A stretch of 64,000 nt of DNA from CBDAPE01 sp965198325 (GTDB taxonomy: Bacteria > Pseudomonadota > Alphaproteobacteria > UBA828 > JAPUJA01): NCBI GenBank assembly GCA_965198325.1, contig CBDAPE010000018.1, positions 434,001 to 498,000 on the forward strand, written 5' to 3'. Of the stretch, positions 40,904-49,504 are shown piece after piece; position 1 is the stretch's first letter, and each line of letters starts with the position of its first letter. Position numbers and translations under genes: made by a program. The notes under the pieces were generated by a model. The model was not told where the DNA came from. It did not search any database and saw only the letters and a program-made list of their open reading frames with translations.

Positions 40904-42136
40904 ATGTCGCAAAACCCCGCCGCCGCCGATTGCTCGGTCGATCTGCTCATCCTGGGTGCCGGCATGGTCGGCATGACCCTGGCAAAGGCCTTCACCGGCG
41001 CGGGCCTCTCCGTGGCGCTTCTCGATCGCGTCGATCCCCGGGCCGCTCTCGATGAGGGATTCGACGGGCGGGTCTCGGCCATCGCCTACGGCTCGCGGCG
41101 GATCTTCGAGGGCCTGGGCGTGTGGCCGGACATGGCGGCGGACGCCCAGCCGATCAACGAAATCCGGGTGGTTGACGGCGAGGCGCCGTTCTTCCTGCAT
41201 TACGATCACCACGATGTCGGCGGCGAACCGCTGGGTCATATCGTCGAGAACCGGGTGATCCGGGCCGCGTTGTTCGCGAGTCTGAAGGGCGCGCCCGGGC
41301 TCGCCTGGTTCGCGCCGGCCGAGGCGGCGGATCTGGAGCGCTCGCCCGGGGGCGTGCGCGCGAGGCTTGCCGCCGGCGGCACGATCGCCGCCCGGCTCGC
41401 GGTCGCCGCCGAGGGCCGTAACTCGGCAACCCGCAAGGCGGCACGGATTGAGGTCGTCGAGTGGCGCTATCGCCAGACTGGCATCGTCTGCACCGTGGTG
41501 CACGAGCGGCCCCATCGTGGCGTCGCCGTCGAGCGCTTCCTGCCCGCGGGACCGTTCGCGATTCTACCCATGACGGGCAGACGCGCCTCGCTCGTCTGGA
41601 CGGAGCGGGCCGATCTCGCGCCGGATATAGTGGCGCTCGGAGACGCAGCCTTTAGCGACGAGGTGGCCTGGCGCTTCGGCGATTATCTGGGTGCGCTCGA
41701 GGTGACCGGCCCACGCTGGAGCCATCCCCTCGGCCTGCTCAACGCGAGACGCTACGGTGGGCAACGGCTTGTCCTGGTGGGCGATGCGGCCCACGCTATT
41801 CATCCGATCGCGGGACAGGGCCTCAACCTCGGCTTGCGTGACGTGGCGGCACTCGCGGAAATCCTGGTCGATGCGGCGCGCCTCGGGCTCGACCCCGGCG
41901 GCGCCGATCTGATCGCTCGCTACGAGCGCTGGCGGCGCTTCGACGCGGCGGTGCTGGCCGCCGTGACCGACGGGCTCAACCGGCTGTTCTCCAACGATAT
42001 CGCGCCCGTCAGGCTGGTCCGCGACCTGGGCCTCGCCCTGGTCGAGCGGACGCCGCCGCTCAAGCGCCTGTTCATGCGCCACGCCATGGGCACGATGGGG
42101 GACCTGCCCCGGCTCGCCCGCGGCGAGCCGTTATAG
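40904..42136 (+). CDS. FAD-dependent monooxygenase, UbiH/UbiF/Coq6 family
   Basis: A 410-residue flavoprotein hydroxylase. It has VDLLILGAGMVGMTLAKAFTGAGLSVALLDR (dinucleotide motif), the DG motif region RLAVAAEGRNSATRKAARI and the second FAD motif VLVGDAAHAIHPIAGQGLNLGLRDVAALAEIL. These mark the ubiquinone-ring hydroxylase family. The position hydroxylated (C5, C6 or C1) cannot be told apart from sequence alone. The long in-frame extension upstream (from 39782) is a shadow of the amidase gene, so I start at ATG 40904. It is divergent from amidase copy 2. Confidence 0.9.
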   Translation: MSQNPAAADCSVDLLILGAGMVGMTLAKAFTGAGLSVALLDRVDPRAALDEGFDGRVSAIAYGSRRIFEGLGVWPDMAADAQPINEIRVVDGEAPFFLHYDHHDVGGEPLGHIVENRVIRAALFASLKGAPGLAWFAPAEAADLERSPGGVRARLAAGGTIAARLAVAAEGRNSATRKAARIEVVEWRYRQTGIVCTVVHERPHRGVAVERFLPAGPFAILPMTGRRASLVWTERADLAPDIVALGDAAFSDEVAWRFGDYLGALEVTGPRWSHPLGLLNARRYGGQRLVLVGDAAHAIHPIAGQGLNLGLRDVAALAEILVDAARLGLDPGGADLIARYERWRRFDAAVLAAVTDGLNRLFSNDIAPVRLVRDLGLALVERTPPLKRLFMRHAMGTMGDLPRLARGEPL

Positions 42137-42231
42137 GAGCAGCGCGTCCGCCCGCGGCAAGCCGCTCCAGAGCATCCCGGGCCACCCGCTCCGCACCCCT
42201 ATCGCCCGAACAGGCAGGCCATCACCGGGGG

Positions 42232-43482
42232 CTAGCCGTAACCCCGCTCGCGGTGGGCGATGTCGAATTCCTTGCCCTTGAGCATGTGGCTCCAATAGAG
42301 GTAGGGCAGGAAGCTCTTCTTAAGCCACCACATGCTTTTCCGGTTGACCTTGGGGTCGAGCGGGAAACTCGGCGTCACCTTGCCGCCATAGGTGAACTCG
42401 GCCAGTATCACCTTGCCGTAGGCCGTGGTGAGCGGGCAGGAGCCATAGCCGTCATATTGCCGGCTGGGCGCGCCCTGTCTCATGTCGGCCAGCAGGTTAT
42501 GGATCACCGCGAAGGCCTGCTTGCGCACGGCGGCGGCGGTCTTCGAGTTGGGCGTCGAGCCCGCGTCGCCCAGCGAATAGACATTCTCGAAGCGCACATG
42601 CTTCATGCTGTGCTGGTCGATGTCGACCCAGCCGGCGTCGGTGCCAAGCGGGCTGTTCTTGAGCGCGTCGGGCGCGCACTGGGGCGGCGTGATGTGAATC
42701 ATGTCGAAGGTCTTGGTCACCTCGGTGGTGCTGTCGTCTTCGTTGGTGACGACGAAGGTGGCGCTCTTGGCCGCGGCGTCGATTGCCTTGAGGTTGGTCT
42801 TGAAGCTGACCTCGATGCCATAGCTCCGGGCTACTTCGAGCAAGGGCCCGGCAAAATAGGGCACCGAAAACATCGCGGGCGTCGCGGTGCAGTATTCGAT
42901 GGTCACCGAGCCGAGCAGCCCCTTCTTCTTCAGGAGGTCGGCCGCGAGATAGGCGATCTTCTGGGGCGCGCCGGGACATTTGATCGGCATCGGCGGCATG
43001 GTGAAGATCGCGGTATCGCCCGCCTTGATGTTCTGAAGGCATTGCCAAGTATAGGGCGCGTAATCGGGCAGGTAGTTGGTCGTGATGTTGTTGCTGCCGA
43101 GCGCGTCGCTCAACCCCTCGACCGCGGCCGGATTGACCTTGAGCCCGGGGCAGGCGACCAGCCAGTCGTAGCCGAGCCGCTTGCCGCTGGTCAGCGCGAC
43201 TTCGTTCCTGTCCGGATCGAAGCCGTCCGCCGCGTCCTTGATCCAGGTGGCGCGCGACGGGATCAGGTTGCGCTCCGGCCGGCGGGTCTTCTCCAGCGGA
43301 TAGACGCCGCCGCCGACCAGCGTGAAGGCCGGCTGGTAATAGTGGGTATCCGACGGCTCGACGATTGCGATGTCGAGGTCGGGCCGGTGCCGGAGCAGCG
43401 AGGCCGCGACGGTAATACCCGCCGCGCCGCCACCCACGATGACGACTGTGTGATGCGTGGTCGATGCCGCTGTTTCGGTCAT
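42232..43482 (-). CDS. Sulfide:quinone oxidoreductase (type II-like)
   Basis: A 416-residue FAD-dependent disulfide oxidoreductase. Visible: VVIVGGGAAGITVAASLL, LVACPGLKVN (first redox Cys), AIFTMPPMPIKCPGAPQKIAYL (second redox Cys), FENVYSLGDAGSTPNSKTAAAVRKQAFAVIHNLL and the quinone-side GYGSCPLTTAYGKVILAEFTYGGK. This arrangement is that of SQR type II/SQOR, which oxidises sulfide and reduces ubiquinone at the inner membrane. No persulfide dioxygenase or rhodanese lies beside it. In this genome it may detoxify sulfide rather than support lithotrophy. Confidence 0.88.
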   Translation of the reverse strand: MTETAASTTHHTVVIVGGGAAGITVAASLLRHRPDLDIAIVEPSDTHYYQPAFTLVGGGVYPLEKTRRPERNLIPSRATWIKDAADGFDPDRNEVALTSGKRLGYDWLVACPGLKVNPAAVEGLSDALGSNNITTNYLPDYAPYTWQCLQNIKAGDTAIFTMPPMPIKCPGAPQKIAYLAADLLKKKGLLGSVTIEYCTATPAMFSVPYFAGPLLEVARSYGIEVSFKTNLKAIDAAAKSATFVVTNEDDSTTEVTKTFDMIHITPPQCAPDALKNSPLGTDAGWVDIDQHSMKHVRFENVYSLGDAGSTPNSKTAAAVRKQAFAVIHNLLADMRQGAPSRQYDGYGSCPLTTAYGKVILAEFTYGGKVTPSFPLDPKVNRKSMWWLKKSFLPYLYWSHMLKGKEFDIAHRERGYG

Positions 43483-43620
43483 GGATTCGTCCCCCTTGAA
43501 CGTCTGGTGAGCGCCGTCTTGCGGGCGTCTGCCTTATCGCGCTCGGTCGGACCAGGTGCCCGGTCCTTCAGTTATCCTAGCACCGAGTGTGGGGAATGAC
43601 GGTTCAGAATTTCGTGACGC

Positions 43621-43995
43621 TCACGGGTCGCGACGCAGACCGTGAGTGTCGAGGGCGTCGAGGTAGTCCTGCCACAACTCGTCCTGGCGTTCGCCGATCT
43701 CGTAGAGATAGCCCCAGGTGAAGATGCCCGTGTTGTGCAGGTCGTCGAACTCGATCCGGACGGCGTAGTTGCCGACCGGTTCGAGAGACATGATTCCCAC
43801 ATGGCGCCGGCCTGGAATGATCTTCTTCTGGCCGGGGCCGTGACCCATGACCTCAGCCGACGGGCTCTCGACCCGGAGGAATTCAGCGGGGTAGACGAAG
43901 CTTGTGCCGTCGTCGAAGTCGATTTCGAGCACCTTTTCCGCCTTTTTCAGCCGGATTTCGCTCGGCCAGTGCTTGATGTCGAAATCGCTTGGCAC
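43621..43995 (-). CDS. DUF971 family protein
   Basis: A 124-residue small domain: IKHWPSEIRLKKAEKVLEIDFDDGTSFVYPAEFLRVESPSAEVMGHGPGQKKIIPGRRHVGIMSLEPVGNYAVRIEFDDLHNTGIFTWGYLYEIG. This is the DUF971 fold, related to the N-terminus of gamma-butyrobetaine hydroxylases and found beside MRP/Fe-S genes in many bacteria. Function unknown. It precedes the Trm112-like gene on the same strand with a 7-base gap, so they are co-transcribed. Confidence 0.92.
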   Translation of the reverse strand: MPSDFDIKHWPSEIRLKKAEKVLEIDFDDGTSFVYPAEFLRVESPSAEVMGHGPGQKKIIPGRRHVGIMSLEPVGNYAVRIEFDDLHNTGIFTWGYLYEIGERQDELWQDYLDALDTHGLRRDP

Positions 43996-44002
43996 GAAAG
44001 AG

Positions 44003-44218
44003 CTAGTCGGCCGCGGGCGCGCGCGATTTGGGCGAATCGATGGGCCGGGCTTCGTCGACCAGCATGATGGGGATCCCGTCGCGAATCGGGTAGCACAGCC
44101 CGGCCTGCTCGCTGATCAGCTCCTGGGCCTCCGGATCGTAGCGCAGCGGTCCCTTGGTGAGCGGGCAGACGAGAATTTCGAGGAGCTTGGGGTCGATCCC
44201 GGCCTTGTCCGTGGCCAT
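44003..44218 (-). CDS. Trm112 family protein
   Basis: A 71-residue protein: KAGIDPKLLEILVCPLTKGPLRYDPEAQELISEQAGLCYPIRDGIPIMLVDEARPID. The conserved CPL...C..PIRDGIPIML motif is that of the Trm112/YcaR family, small zinc-type partners of methyltransferases. Only two Cys are present (CPL and LCYP), one fewer than the classical four-Cys zinc finger. It lies between the DUF971 and LON genes on one strand, in a likely operon of small housekeeping proteins. Confidence 0.9.
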   Translation of the reverse strand: MATDKAGIDPKLLEILVCPLTKGPLRYDPEAQELISEQAGLCYPIRDGIPIMLVDEARPIDSPKSRAPAAD

Positions 44219-44236
44219 GGCTTGGGTCCTTCGCCG

Positions 44237-44899
44237 TCAGTGCCGGGTAACGCCGTCGCCGTCGCCGTCTCCAAAACTCGCCATTTCCATCAGGGCGAGC
44301 ATCAGGGTCGAGCGTTCGGCGGCATCCCGGCATTCCAGCAGCGCCTGCTTCTCGGTCGGGCTGAACGGACAGATCATGGCGAGTGAGGTGACCAGGCAGT
44401 GGTCGGGGGTCTGCTCGATTGCCTCCCAGTCGGCGGTCAACCCGCAGCACGCGAAGTAATTCTCGAGCGCGGGGATCAACTGGGACCGGTTGAGCAGACA
44501 GGGACAGGCGTTCAGATCCTGGCTGAAGGGCTCCCAACTCGCGCGAATTTCCCGGTAGCGCTTTGTCGTCGGTAGCTCTTCGGCAATCCGGAAGCGGCTG
44601 ATGCCGGTGAGCGTGATCAGGAACCGGTCATCGTTGGTTTCGCTGAAATCGGTGATCCGCCCGGCGCAGCCGGTTTCGTATACCGCCGGTTTCTCGCAAC
44701 CGTCGTTGGGATCGGTGGGCTGGACCATGCCAATGATTCTCTCGCCCGCGAGCGCATCGTGGCACATGTCGAGATAGCGCGGCTCGAAGATGTTGAGCGG
44801 CAGCCGTCCCCCGGGCAACAGGATGCAACCGGCCAGCGGAAAGATCGGCATGCTGGCGGGCAGCACCTCGGCCGGGCGTGGGCTGTCGGACTTGGCCAT
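44237..44899 (-). CDS. LON-domain (peptidase S16 N-terminal) protein
   Basis: A 220-residue protein consisting only of the Lon N-terminal substrate-recognition domain (LPASMPIFPLAGCILLPGGRLPLNIFEPRYLDMCHDALAGERIIGMVQPT, then GCAGRITDFSETNDDRFLITLTGISRFRIAEE). No ATPase or protease domain is attached, as is normal for this stand-alone family. Role unknown, possibly in protein quality control. It sits 17 bases downstream of the thioredoxin-domain gene on the same strand, which suggests coupled expression. Confidence 0.9.
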   Translation of the reverse strand: MAKSDSPRPAEVLPASMPIFPLAGCILLPGGRLPLNIFEPRYLDMCHDALAGERIIGMVQPTDPNDGCEKPAVYETGCAGRITDFSETNDDRFLITLTGISRFRIAEELPTTKRYREIRASWEPFSQDLNACPCLLNRSQLIPALENYFACCGLTADWEAIEQTPDHCLVTSLAMICPFSPTEKQALLECRDAAERSTLMLALMEMASFGDGDGDGVTRH

Positions 44900-44916
44900 A
44901 AGAGTTCGTCGATTCC

Positions 44917-45828
44917 CTATGAAAACAGGATTGACGACAGCCGGCGTCGGCCGGCCAGCGTCGCGTCGTCGTCCGCCCCGAAGGCGTCGAACAGTTCGAG
45001 TAACTTGGTGCGTGCCGCGTCCTCGTTCCAGCCTCGGTCGCGCTCGATGATCGTGAGCAGGGCGTCAACGGCTCCGTCCCGGTCGCCTGCGCCATAGCGC
45101 ACCAGCGCCAGGTCATAACGCGCCTGATGGTCGTCGGCGTTCGCTTCGAGCCGGGCCTCGAGGTCCGCGGCGTCGCCCGAGACGCTGCCGGCCTGCTCGG
45201 CGAGGTGAAGCGCGGCGAACGCACCGGCGACTTCGGGAACGTCCCTGGAATCGTCTTCGAGCGCGTCGAGCAGCTCGTGGGCTTCGGCCAGTTCGCCGTC
45301 GTTCACATGGCAATGCGCCAACAGGCCGATCGTCGGAAGATGGGCCGCGTCGTGCTTGAGAATCTCGTTGCAGATCGTCTTCGCGGTCGCCGTCTCGCCG
45401 GCGTCGAACGCCGCCTTCGCCTGGAGACGGGCCTCCTCGATGCCGTTCCCCTCGCCGTCGCTCTCCTTCGCGAGCTTGTCGACAAAGGCCTTGATCTGGC
45501 TTTCCGGCAGGGCGCCGACAAATCCGTCGACCGGCTGGCCGTTGCGGAAGGCGAAAACCGCGGGAATCGACTGGACCCGAAGCTGCTGAGCGATGTCCGG
45601 TGCTTCGTCCACATTGAGCTTGACCAGCTTGACCTTGCCGTTCGTCGCGCGGACGGCCGACTCGATGACCGGCCCGAGTTGCTTGCAGGGGCCGCACCAC
45701 GGTGCCCAAAGGTCGAGCACGACCGGGACCTCGGCGCTGGCTTCGACAACGTCCGTCATGAAGGATTCGATGGTCGCATCCTTGACGGCATCGCCGCCGG
45801 CGCTCGCGTCTCCGATGATGGGCTCCAT
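44917..45828 (-). CDS. Thioredoxin-domain co-chaperone (YbbN/CnoX-like)
   Basis: A 303-residue protein. Residues about 20-125 are a thioredoxin fold with the redox site LWAPWCGPCKQLGP. The C-terminal half is a TPR-type helical domain (HDAAHLPTIGLLAHCHVNDGELAEAHELLDALEDD ... AEQAGSVSGDAADLEARLEANADDHQARYDLALVRYGAGDRDGAVDALL). This thioredoxin-TPR architecture is that of YbbN/CnoX, a co-chaperone that protects proteins during oxidative stress. It keeps a CGPC site, as in alphaproteobacterial members. Upstream of the LON-domain gene. Confidence 0.92.
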   Translation of the reverse strand: MEPIIGDASAGGDAVKDATIESFMTDVVEASAEVPVVLDLWAPWCGPCKQLGPVIESAVRATNGKVKLVKLNVDEAPDIAQQLRVQSIPAVFAFRNGQPVDGFVGALPESQIKAFVDKLAKESDGEGNGIEEARLQAKAAFDAGETATAKTICNEILKHDAAHLPTIGLLAHCHVNDGELAEAHELLDALEDDSRDVPEVAGAFAALHLAEQAGSVSGDAADLEARLEANADDHQARYDLALVRYGAGDRDGAVDALLTIIERDRGWNEDAARTKLLELFDAFGADDDATLAGRRRLSSILFS

Positions 45829-45944
45829 GGGCTCTCCCGTCTTCTCGCCGGTTTCGGCGCCCCGTCAGGTTGCCGGGCGTTCGCCGATGCGACAATTAAA
45901 TGGCAGTTCAGGCGGGCTCTGGCAAGACCCCGCCGAAAATAGAC

Positions 45945-46457
45945 TTATGCCGGGGCCGGGGCGAAGGGATTCAGCTCCACACCACGAACCTCATTGCCGC
46001 AATCGGCGAGGAAGCGGCGGAGATCGCCGGGTTCGATGGCGGTGGTCGTGGTATTGTCGAGCGGATGATAGTTGAGTGGCGAATCGGCCATCATTTCCGC
46101 ATCGAGAATGACCGTAACCCGGCGGTCCGTGTCGTTGATCAGAGCGAAGGGCGACGCGGAGCCCGGCGGAATGCCCAGCACCTCCATCAGCAGCTCGGGC
46201 CTGGCGAAGGAGAACCGGGCCGCGCCGAGCCCCTTGGCGAGCTTGTTGAGGTTGAGCGCCCGGCTTTGCCGGGTCACGATCAGCCACAGGGCGCCCTTCT
46301 TGTCCTTCAGGAAGAGGGATTTGCAGTGGGCGCCGGGCAGGTGGGCTACGACGGGCTCGTAGTCCTCGACCGTGAAGACGGCTGCGTGCTCGACCGTCGC
46401 GGTCTCGATTCCCAGCGCCTCAAGCCTGGCGAATAGGTCGGTCCTGGTCGCGGGCAT
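45945..46457 (-). CDS. Prolyl-tRNA editing protein (PrdX/ProXp family)
   Basis: A 170-residue trans-editing deacylase of the YbaK/INS family that removes alanine mischarged onto tRNA-Pro. Visible: VVAHLPGAHCKSLFLKDKKGALWLIVTR (with the conserved Lys), LNLNKLAKGLGAARFSFARPELLMEVLGIPPGSASPFALINDTDRRVTVILDAEMM and the terminal NYHPLDNTTTTAI. The GxxxP motif and the K in HCKSLF are conserved. The ATG at 46457 is chosen as the start of MPATRTDLFARLEALG; upstream codons look non-coding. It lies directly upstream (minus strand) of the tRNA-Gly gene region. Confidence 0.92.
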   Translation of the reverse strand: MPATRTDLFARLEALGIETATVEHAAVFTVEDYEPVVAHLPGAHCKSLFLKDKKGALWLIVTRQSRALNLNKLAKGLGAARFSFARPELLMEVLGIPPGSASPFALINDTDRRVTVILDAEMMADSPLNYHPLDNTTTTAIEPGDLRRFLADCGNEVRGVELNPFAPAPA

Positions 46458-46561
46458 GGCCGCACCATAGCGGAGAAGCACCCGGCCTCAAGCCGTTAAT
46501 CGAATCTTGAGCGGCGGTGTGTTGCAATCGAAGCGGCATGGCGTATGATCGCCGCGCTCAA

Positions 46562-46636
46562 GCGGGCGTAGCTCAGGGGTAGAGCACAACCTTGCCAAGG
46601 TTGGGGTCGTGAGTTCGAATCTCATCGCCCGCTCCA
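46562..46636 (+). tRNA. tRNA-Gly (anticodon GCC)
   Basis: Complete cloverleaf: acceptor arm GCGGGCG pairs with CGCCCGC; D arm GCTC...GAGC; anticodon stem CAACC/GGTTG with loop TTGCCAA (anticodon GCC); T arm GTGAG-TTCGAAT-CTCAT. The genomic copy encodes the 3' CCA (46634-46636). The downstream gene region (to 46927) shows no obvious attachment-site duplication. Confidence 0.97.
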
Positions 46637-46927
46637 GTTTTTTCCGCGGTCCTACGGGGCTCGCGGATTTTTCATCCCCGAAATTCGCGCGAATCTACTC
46701 GACCGGAATTTACGCCAGCCGGTGCACACCCAGTCGGAAATGGGGCCACTGGGTCCGGGCAGGGACCCAACGCCGTTGGACCAGAGCTTTTCCAAAGCCT
46801 TTCGAGCGCTGACGGGCCGAACGCGGCGACCGGGCCACTTTACGATCCGTTTACGTTCTTCGCGTCTATTTGGCCTCGCGTTTACACGAATAGGCGTGTT
46901 GGGTGTCAAACCCGCCAGGACATCGAT

Positions 46928-47596
46928 ATGGTGAGCGGAGCAACCTCCTTTAGCCGACAAGACCCCAGTCCCCGGTACCGCGGGCTTATCGATCTCTACC
47001 GAGAGATGCACATATCGGGAGATCCGAAAATCGGGCTTCCCCCGGAGGCGACATTCGACGGCCAGAGCCTCCTGCGCCAAGCGGGCCGGATCAAGAAGCT
47101 GGTCGAAAAATTTTATTCCAAAACCTTGCTGGATTACGGCTCCGGCAAAGGGTGCCAATATCGGATGACCAACCTGAATTTTCAGGACGGCACGGAAATC
47201 GAAAGCATCCCGAAGTACTGGGGCGTCGAGACCATCACCTGCTATGACCCGGGTTACCCCCCGTTCAGCGATCCGCCCGACGGAACATTCGACGGGGTCA
47301 TAAGCACCGACGTGTTGGAGCATTGCCCGGAGGACGACATTCCGTGGATTGTCGGGGAGCTGTTCTCCTTTGCCCGGCGCTTCGTCTTCATGAACGCGGC
47401 CTGCTATCCGGCGCAGAAACACCTCCCCAACGGCGAGAACGCCCACACCACCGTCAAGCCCGCCGAGTGGTGGGAGGATTTGACCGCAGTCGTAGCGGCG
47501 GACTACCCCGACGTCCGTTATTATTTGATCGTCGAAACGATTGTCAGGGACCCAAGCGGCGCGCCCACGATTTCCAATCATCTCATCGAGGGTTAG
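46928..47596 (+). CDS. Class I SAM-dependent methyltransferase-like protein
   Basis: A 222-residue protein. The SAM motif I appears as LLDYGSGKGCQYRMT, motif III/IV as FDGVISTDVLEHCPEDDIPWIVGELFSFARRFVFMN. This resembles small-molecule or glycan methyltransferases. Its last segment (TVKPAEWWEDLTAVVAADYPDVRYYLIVETIV) fits the C-terminal strands of the Rossmann fold. It is isolated between the tRNA-Gly gene and mtnA, with ~290 bases upstream that contain no recognisable gene. Substrate unknown. Confidence 0.75.
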   Translation: MVSGATSFSRQDPSPRYRGLIDLYREMHISGDPKIGLPPEATFDGQSLLRQAGRIKKLVEKFYSKTLLDYGSGKGCQYRMTNLNFQDGTEIESIPKYWGVETITCYDPGYPPFSDPPDGTFDGVISTDVLEHCPEDDIPWIVGELFSFARRFVFMNAACYPAQKHLPNGENAHTTVKPAEWWEDLTAVVAADYPDVRYYLIVETIVRDPSGAPTISNHLIEG

Positions 47597-47751
47597 CTCT
47601 CGAGAGGTCTGCACCAGCCCTTAAAAATCCCCAGCGAGCCGAAAATTCGCTTTCTGATCAGGCCGTGTGGAGGCGGGCTTTGCTCCTTGCGCGCGATCGC
47701 CTATGTTGATTCCGCAGGGTGCGTGGTCCGACCCGGGCGGGGAGCGAGGAC

Positions 47752-48852
47752 GTGAAGGTCGACGGGGTTGGGTACCGCACGATCTGGCCGGCTAAAGACG
47801 GGCGGGCAGTCGAGATCATCGATCAGACGGCGTTGCCTCACGGATTCGTCACTCGGCGGCTCGAAAGCCTGGCGGACGCGGTGGAGGCGATTGCCGTCAT
47901 GCGGGTCCGCGGCGCGCCGTTGATCGGGGCGACGGCGGCCTACGGGATGGCTCTCGCCATAAAGGCCGATGCGTCGGAGGCAAGCCTCGAGAGCGCGTAC
48001 GAAGCCCTGCTCGCAACCCGGCCCACGGCGGTCAATTTGCGCTGGGCGCTGGACGAAATGGCCGGGCTCTTGCGGAATATCCCATCCGAACGCCGCGCGG
48101 AAACCGCCTGGCGCCGGGCCGCGGAGATCGCCGACGAGGACGTCGCGATCTGCGATGCGATCGGTACGACCGGCCTTGCGGTCATCGAGAAGGTGCGGGA
48201 TTTGCGAGGCGGCGACGGACCGGTCAATCTGTTGACCCACTGCAACGCGGGTTGGCTGGCTGCGGTTGACTGGGGCACGGCACTCAGCCCCGTCTACAAG
48301 GCGCACGATGCCGGGATCGACATTCACGTCTGGGTCGACGAGACCCGGCCGCGCAACCAAGGCGCCGCACTCACGGCCTGGGAGCTGGGAGCCCACGGCG
48401 TGCCTCATACGGTGATCGTCGATAACGCGGGCGGCCATCTGATGCAACACGGCCAGGTCGATCTCTGCATCGTCGGCACCGACCGCACCACGGCCGCGGG
48501 CGACGTTTGCAACAAGATCGGCACCTACCTGAAGGCGCTTGCCGCGGCCGATACGGGGGTGCCGTTCTATGTGGCGTTGCCCGGCCCGACCATCGACTGG
48601 ACGGTCACGGACGGCCTCGCGGAGATTGCCATCGAGGAACGCGACGCCTCGGAGGTGCTGGAGATCGGCGGACGGGCGGCGGACGGAACACTCACGACTG
48701 TTGAAATCGCACCCGACGGGGCGCAGGCCGCGAACTATGCCTTCGACGTGACGCCGGCGCGTCTAGTCACGGGCCTGATCACCGAACGGGGCGTCGCCGA
48801 TGCGTCGGCAACGGGGCTTGCGGCGCTTTATCCGGAGAAAGCGATTGGCTGA
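47752..48852 (+). CDS. mtnA: Methylthioribose-1-phosphate isomerase
   Basis: MtnA isomerises 5-methylthioribose-1-phosphate to methylthioribulose-1-phosphate in methionine salvage. The 366-residue protein has the eIF2B-like fold with catalytic Cys (LLTHCNAGWLAA) and the GTDRTTAAGDVCNKIGTYLKALAA motif. The GTG start at 47752 has GGAGCGAGG before it. The next gene, a class II aldolase, overlaps the stop by 8 bases, so both are translated together. This pairing matches the arrangement of the bacterial DHAP shunt, in which the aldolase cleaves methylthioribulose-1-P. Confidence 0.94.
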   Translation: MKVDGVGYRTIWPAKDGRAVEIIDQTALPHGFVTRRLESLADAVEAIAVMRVRGAPLIGATAAYGMALAIKADASEASLESAYEALLATRPTAVNLRWALDEMAGLLRNIPSERRAETAWRRAAEIADEDVAICDAIGTTGLAVIEKVRDLRGGDGPVNLLTHCNAGWLAAVDWGTALSPVYKAHDAGIDIHVWVDETRPRNQGAALTAWELGAHGVPHTVIVDNAGGHLMQHGQVDLCIVGTDRTTAAGDVCNKIGTYLKALAAADTGVPFYVALPGPTIDWTVTDGLAEIAIEERDASEVLEIGGRAADGTLTTVEIAPDGAQAANYAFDVTPARLVTGLITERGVADASATGLAALYPEKAIG

Positions 48853-49504
48853 GCTGGCGTTGCGCAGGGCGATCGTGGGCGCGGCCCGGCGCATGAACGC
48901 GCTCGGCATAAACCAGGGGGCCTCGGGTAATGTCAGCGCACGGATTGGCCGGGGCTTCCTGATCACGCCCTCTGCGCTCGCCTACGACCGGATGAGGCCG
49001 TCCGAAATCGTCAAGGTCTCGGCAGCGGGCAAGGCCGGCGGCGCGCGAACGCCGTCCAGCGAATGGCGCATCCATCGCGACATCTACGCAGCGCGGCGCG
49101 AGGTCCGCGCGATCGTGCATACCCATTCGACCCACGCGACCGCGCTTGCCTGCCTGGGCCGGGACATTCCGGCGTTCCATTACATGGTAGCCGCGGCGGG
49201 CGGCGATTCGATCCGCTGTGCGCCCTACGCGACCTTCGGCAGCCAGGCGCTGTCCGATCATGCCCTGGCCGCGCTCGAGACGCGCACGGCCTGCCTGCTT
49301 GCCAATCACGGGGTGATCGCGCTGGGCGCCGACCTCGACGCGGCGCTGGCGATGGCCGTCGAGGTCGAGGCGCTGGCAAGCCAGTACCTGGCGGCGCTTG
49401 CCGTGGGCCAGCCGAAACGACTATCGACGGCGGAAATGAAGCGCGTGCTCGCCTGGTTCGAGCGCTACCGGGCCGGCCAGCCGATCGAGGATGACGACTC
49501 ATGA
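48845..49504 (+). CDS. Class II aldolase (fuculose-phosphate aldolase-like; Ald2-type)
   Basis: A 219-residue zinc aldolase. The metal-binding histidines are seen in IVHTHSTHATAL and LLANHGVIALG, and the phosphate-binding N-terminal segment is NQGASGNVSARIGRGFLITPSAL. TTG 48845 has GGAGAAAGCGA before it and lets it overlap mtnA; an ATG at 48800 is possible. The pairing with MtnA suggests cleavage of 5-methylthioribulose-1-P to DHAP plus 2-methylthioacetaldehyde, as in the DHAP shunt, or 5-deoxyribulose-1-P in deoxyribose salvage. The MTA phosphorylase and kinase partners are not in this window. Confidence 0.85.
   Translation: MAELALRRAIVGAARRMNALGINQGASGNVSARIGRGFLITPSALAYDRMRPSEIVKVSAAGKAGGARTPSSEWRIHRDIYAARREVRAIVHTHSTHATALACLGRDIPAFHYMVAAAGGDSIRCAPYATFGSQALSDHALAALETRTACLLANHGVIALGADLDAALAMAVEVEALASQYLAALAVGQPKRLSTAEMKRVLAWFERYRAGQPIEDDDS

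Noticed and set aside
46637..46927. Region after tRNA-Gly as an integrated element
   Set aside because: No integrase, no duplicated tRNA 3' end and no atypical gene content; the nearby methyltransferase-like gene alone is not evidence of integration.
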